DNA from: Ardenticatenaceae bacterium
Lineage (GTDB): Bacteria > Chloroflexota > Anaerolineae > Promineifilales > Promineifilaceae
Direction of reading: 5' to 3'
Length of the DNA stretch: 64,000 nt
Assembly: GCA_020634395.1 (NCBI GenBank)
Contig: JACKBU010000012.1
Location: 59,252-123,251 of the forward strand
Shown: piece after piece, positions 61,436-64,000 of the stretch
How positions within the stretch are numbered: position 1 is the first letter of the stretch
Layout: every line of letters starts with the position of its first letter
The notes under the pieces: generated by a model
The model's input: only the letters and a program-made list of their open reading frames with translations
Told to the model about the DNA's origin: nothing
The model's database searches: none
Made by a program: the position numbers and the translations under genes

Positions 61436-62413
61436 GTGTCATTTGTAGCGGAATTTCGCCAGGCGATTGAAGGCGCGCAGCACATTTTGGCCGTTACCCA
61501 CGTGGGCCCTGATGGGGATGCACTGGGTTCGTTGACGGCCGTGGGCCAGGCCCTCTCCCGCCTGGGTAAACAGATTACTATGGCCTGCGACAGCGACATG
61601 CCCAGCCGCTTCAACTACCTGGCCTTCATCGATCGCGTTGTCAAGCGAGCCGATCACCGTGTGCCCTATGATTTACTCATTGCTCTCGACTGCGGTGACG
61701 AGCTGCGGATGGGCGATGTGTATGCCCATTTGCCGGAACCCAAACCCTTCGTCGTCAACATTGACCATCACATCACCAATACCTACTTTGGCCGCCTGAA
61801 CTGGGTGGCCGACTGCCCCTCCACGGCCGAAATGATCTACCATTTGTTTAACGATCTGGGGTGGGAAATTGACAAGAACATAGCCATGAGTCTGCTCACC
61901 GGCGTTGTTACCGACACGCTGGGCTTTCGCACGCCCAATGTTACCCCGACCACTTTGCGGGTAGCCAGCGCGCTTATGGAAGCCGGAGCAGATCTGCCGC
62001 TGATCACCATGCAGACCCTTAACTTAAAGCCCCTCTCCACGCTGCGTCTGTGGCAAATTGGCCTGAATCAGATGAAAATTGAGGATGGGTTGATGTGGAC
62101 AACCATTACCAGCCGCGACCGGGAAATGATCGGCTATCGCAATGACAGCAGCAGCGGCCTGGTGAACTTGTTGGCGGACGTGAATCGGGTGGCGATTGGC
62201 GTGGTGCTGATGGAGATGGAAGACGGAACCATCCGCGTGGGTTTCCGCAGCCGCCCTCCCTACGACGTGGCGGCACTGGCCAAAAAACTGGGCGGTGGTG
62301 GCCATCCCCAGGCCGCCGGCTGCACGATGGAAGGCCCACTGGCTAAAGCCGAGGCGCAGATTATTGAGATGTGTAAGGTGGCCATTACCCAGCAGTCGCC
62401 GGCAGACAACTAG
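61436..62413 (+). CDS. nrnA: DHH-family oligoribonuclease/PAP phosphatase NrnA
   Basis: The 325-residue protein has a DHH domain, VTHVGPDGDALGSL with metal aspartates at 26 and 28, ALDCGD, and NIDHHITNTYFG. A DHHA1 domain closes it, with LGGGGHPQAAGCTM. NrnA degrades short RNA oligonucleotides and hydrolyses 3-prime-phosphoadenosine 5-prime-phosphate. I take the GTG at 61436 since AAGGA lies eight bases upstream, although the frame opens at 61346. The rbfA-nrnA-truB arrangement is common in Gram-positive and Chloroflexota genomes. One octamer at 61538. Confidence 0.95.
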   Translation: MSFVAEFRQAIEGAQHILAVTHVGPDGDALGSLTAVGQALSRLGKQITMACDSDMPSRFNYLAFIDRVVKRADHRVPYDLLIALDCGDELRMGDVYAHLPEPKPFVVNIDHHITNTYFGRLNWVADCPSTAEMIYHLFNDLGWEIDKNIAMSLLTGVVTDTLGFRTPNVTPTTLRVASALMEAGADLPLITMQTLNLKPLSTLRLWQIGLNQMKIEDGLMWTTITSRDREMIGYRNDSSSGLVNLLADVNRVAIGVVLMEMEDGTIRVGFRSRPPYDVAALAKKLGGGGHPQAAGCTMEGPLAKAEAQIIEMCKVAITQQSPADN

Positions 62414-62424
62414 GGCAGCGTTTA

Positions 62425-62461
62425 GCCGGCCCAGGCCACGGCCGTTGCCGCCTGGCCCGGC
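62425..62461 (+). promoter_or_regulatory. GC hairpin between nrnA and truB, centred on an octamer
   Basis: GGCCCAGGC (from 62427) pairs with GCCTGGCCC with the loop containing ACGGCCGT at 62441-62448. It may affect translation of truB, whose ATG follows about 12 bases later. Confidence 0.4.
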
Positions 62462-62473
62462 CTTCAATTGGTT

Positions 62474-63367
62474 ATGTCAACAATAACGGGAATCCTTACA
62501 ATTGATAAGCCAATTGAACTCTCCTCGCATGACGTGGTGGCCCGCGTCCGGCGGCTCAGCGGCACCCGCCGCGTCGGCCACGCCGGCACTCTGGATCCGC
62601 TGGCAACCGGCGTGTTGTTGTTGGGTATTGGCCGGGCTACGCGGCTGTTGGAGTATCTGGTTGGCTTGCCCAAAACGTATGAAACCACGCTGCGCCTGGG
62701 CCAGACGACTAATACCTACGATGCCGAAGGTGAGATTGTAGACGAACGGCCGTACACCCACCTCACCCTGGCCGACGTGCAGGCCGTTCTGCCGCAGTTT
62801 CGCGGTCCCATCCAGCAAAAACCACCGATGTACTCGGCCATCAAAAAAGACGGCCGTCCCCTTTACAAACTCGCGCGCCAGGGACAAGAAGTGGATGTGC
62901 CGGCCCGCGAAGTGACCATCTACGAGTTGGCTGTGCAGGCGTGGCAGCCGCCTGAGTTAAGGCTGCGAGTGGCCTGCTCTTCTGGCGCTTACGTCCGGTC
63001 GTTGGGCCATGATATGGGCCAGGCACTGGGCTGCGGCGCCTATTTGACGGCGCTGCGGCGCACGGCCGTTGGCGATTTTACGCTGGCGCAGGCTGTGGCG
63101 TTGGCGGATCTGACATCCTTGAACCTGACCGACTACGTGCTGCCGCCTGAAGCAGCGGTGGCCACTCTGCCCCGCCTGCATTTACCGGCGCCAGAGGTGG
63201 AGCGCCTGCTGTTGGGCCAGCGGCTGGCCCGCGAAAGCGACCATGCGCTGCATTCGCTGGTGCGCGTGATGGCCGAAGACGGCCGTTTGCTGGGCATTCT
63301 GCGCGCCGAGGATGGTTATTGGCAGCCGCATAAGATGTTTCCGCCGGAAACGGCCGTGGTCAATTAA
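62474..63367 (+). CDS. truB: tRNA pseudouridine-55 synthase TruB
   Basis: The 297-residue enzyme makes pseudouridine 55 in the T-loop of tRNAs. GHAGTLDPLATGVLLLGIG has the catalytic Asp41. The KTYETTLRLGQTTNTYDAEG and PPMYSAIKKDGRPLYKLAR motifs follow, as does GAYVRSLGHDMG. The C-terminal part resembles a small PUA-like domain (VERLLLGQRLARE...). I use the ATG at 62474; the open frame begins two codons earlier. Six octamers in 900 bases make it one of the densest genes here. Confidence 0.96.
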   Translation: MSTITGILTIDKPIELSSHDVVARVRRLSGTRRVGHAGTLDPLATGVLLLGIGRATRLLEYLVGLPKTYETTLRLGQTTNTYDAEGEIVDERPYTHLTLADVQAVLPQFRGPIQQKPPMYSAIKKDGRPLYKLARQGQEVDVPAREVTIYELAVQAWQPPELRLRVACSSGAYVRSLGHDMGQALGCGAYLTALRRTAVGDFTLAQAVALADLTSLNLTDYVLPPEAAVATLPRLHLPAPEVERLLLGQRLARESDHALHSLVRVMAEDGRLLGILRAEDGYWQPHKMFPPETAVVN

Positions 63368-63399
63368 ACTTCGTCAGGTATAAATGGGCGACACGATTT

Positions 63400-64000
63400 A
63401 TGAAACAAACCTTCATTCACGTTGAGCACTTAACCGAAGTGCAACACCAGACGCCAACTTATCTGGCGATTGGCTCGTTCGACGGCGTTCACCTGGGGCA
63501 CCAGGCTGTGCTGCAAGAGATGGTGGCCGCAGCCCGCGCCGACGGCGTGCGCTCGGCCGTGTTGACCTTTTTCCCCCATCCGACACGCGTTTTGCGCGGT
63601 TTGCAGGGACCATACTACCTGACGACGTTGGAAGACCGTGTCCGGCTGCTGGCCGAACAAGGGGTTGATCTGATCATCACCCATCCGTTTAATGAAGAAG
63701 TGCGCCTGACACGAGCCGCTGATTTTGTCGACCAGCTGATTCGCTACCTCGATATGCGCCAGATTTGGGGCGGCAACTTTTCTTTTGGGTACAAACGAGA
63801 AGGCGACGTGCCATTCTTGCGCCGTCTGGGTGCGGAGCGCGGCTTTAGCGTGGAATTGGTCAGGTCAATGGTCACCGTAGCGGGCGATTGGGTGAGCAGC
63901 AGCCGGATTCGCCGCTGCCTGGAAGAAGGGAACATAACAGAGGTAAACGCCTGCCTGGGACGGCCGTTTCACGTGTCCGGCGAGGTGGTCCATGGGGATC
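63400..64000 (+). CDS. ribF: Bifunctional riboflavin kinase/FAD synthetase RibF (truncated by window end)
   Basis: About 200 residues of the N-terminal FAD synthetase domain are visible. They include the nucleotidyltransferase signature AIGSFDGVHLGHQAVLQ, then FFPHPTRVL and SSSRIRRCLEEG. The usual GxDFxFG motif reads GGNFSFGYKREGD, with Asn in place of Asp. The reading frame is open to the right edge, where the riboflavin kinase domain would begin (GRPFHVSGEVVHGD). The enzyme makes FMN and FAD. It follows truB by 32 bases, as in many bacteria. Confidence 0.93.
   Translation, partial: MKQTFIHVEHLTEVQHQTPTYLAIGSFDGVHLGHQAVLQEMVAAARADGVRSAVLTFFPHPTRVLRGLQGPYYLTTLEDRVRLLAEQGVDLIITHPFNEEVRLTRAADFVDQLIRYLDMRQIWGGNFSFGYKREGDVPFLRRLGAERGFSVELVRSMVTVAGDWVSSSRIRRCLEEGNITEVNACLGRPFHVSGEVVHGD

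Larger units (their letters stand above)
347..63967. repeat. ACGGCCGT, a highly iterated palindromic octamer
   Basis: By eye I find about 135 exact copies in the window, roughly one per 470 bases, both inside and between genes. Examples are at 347, 390, 1605, 1630, 8242, 14636, 16647, 18784, 27863, 36861, 36872, 49650, 49663, 53587 and 63348. With about 57 percent GC (my estimate) chance predicts one or two. In coding DNA the three frames give Thr-Ala-Val, Asn-Gly-Arg-like or Arg-Pro pairs, and all three are seen. Copies are scarce in the glycerol operon, the big secreted gene and nusA. Confidence 0.9.

Noticed and set aside
347..63967. Octamer abundance explained as codon bias
   Set aside because: It occurs in all three frames and in intergenic DNA, and near-variants are rare, so amino-acid or codon preference is insufficient.
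1..64000. tRNA, rRNA, prophage or transposase genes
   Set aside because: I looked for cloverleaf-like and conserved rRNA stretches and for transposase or integrase motifs and saw none.

Overview
The window reads as chromosomal DNA of a free-living Chloroflexota bacterium, probably of the Anaerolineae/Ardenticatenia side. This is inferred from GC-rich coding DNA, secreted proteins with Pro/Thr-rich tails, a PAS-SARP regulator, a cyclase-ATPase-TPR giant, and several secreted proteins ending in a short hydrophobic tag with a central LP or MP. Nearly every stretch carries copies of one 8-bp palindrome, ACGGCCGT. I count about 135 by eye where one or two would be expected by chance; it falls in and between genes and recalls the HIP1 octamer of cyanobacteria.

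Layout. 0-3.2 kb: lipA, a BrnT/BrnA-like toxin-antitoxin pair, an alpha/beta hydrolase and a MazF/PemK-like toxin with a small partner. 3.2-7.7 kb: a small membrane protein, mutS and a DinB-like gene, then about 750 bp of non-coding repeats (a 22-bp tandem array and nested palindromes). 7.7-14.3 kb: metZ, a dual-specificity phosphatase, a Na+/H+-type antiporter, a GltD-like flavoprotein, an acyl-CoA-binding protein and an HTH-like protein.

14.4-26.2 kb is the most distinctive region. Two multihaem cytochromes with 27 and 12 CXXCH motifs lie beside a seven-bladed FG-GAP propeller protein and a 1220-residue secreted protein. They are followed by two PAS proteins, one a SARP transcription factor, then an RsbRD-like domain protein and a four-cysteine protein. 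Three promoters here share heptamer direct repeats at 11-bp spacing, each 8 bp upstream of a -10-like hexamer. That is the classical SARP operator layout and suggests a small regulon for extracellular electron transfer.

26.4-31.1 kb: a 1343-residue cyclase/ATPase/TPR signalling protein and a membrane methyltransferase. 31.1-45.7 kb: a glycerol/dihydroxyacetone locus on the minus strand (glpF, dhaK, dhaL, glpK, glpA, glpB, glpC, two small genes, and a DhaM-HPr-EI fusion), headed by a DhaR-type activator with a degenerate AAA+ core and two GTTTC-N5-GAAAC sites nearby. 45.8-53.2 kb: an expansin-like protein, a heavy-metal P-type ATPase with a zinc-ribbon-like insert, an ECF sigma/lipoprotein/anti-sigma-like/cytochrome c group and a MerR regulator. 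53.3-56.3 kb: a large secreted protein interrupted by a one-base frameshift in a C5 tract. 56.5-64 kb: the conserved nusA-ylxR-infB-rbfA-nrnA-truB-ribF translation operon, with a clear promoter and a possible attenuator before nusA; ribF runs off the end.

All calls come from reading the sequence and recalled family knowledge; no searches were run. Counts such as the octamer tally are hand counts and approximate.
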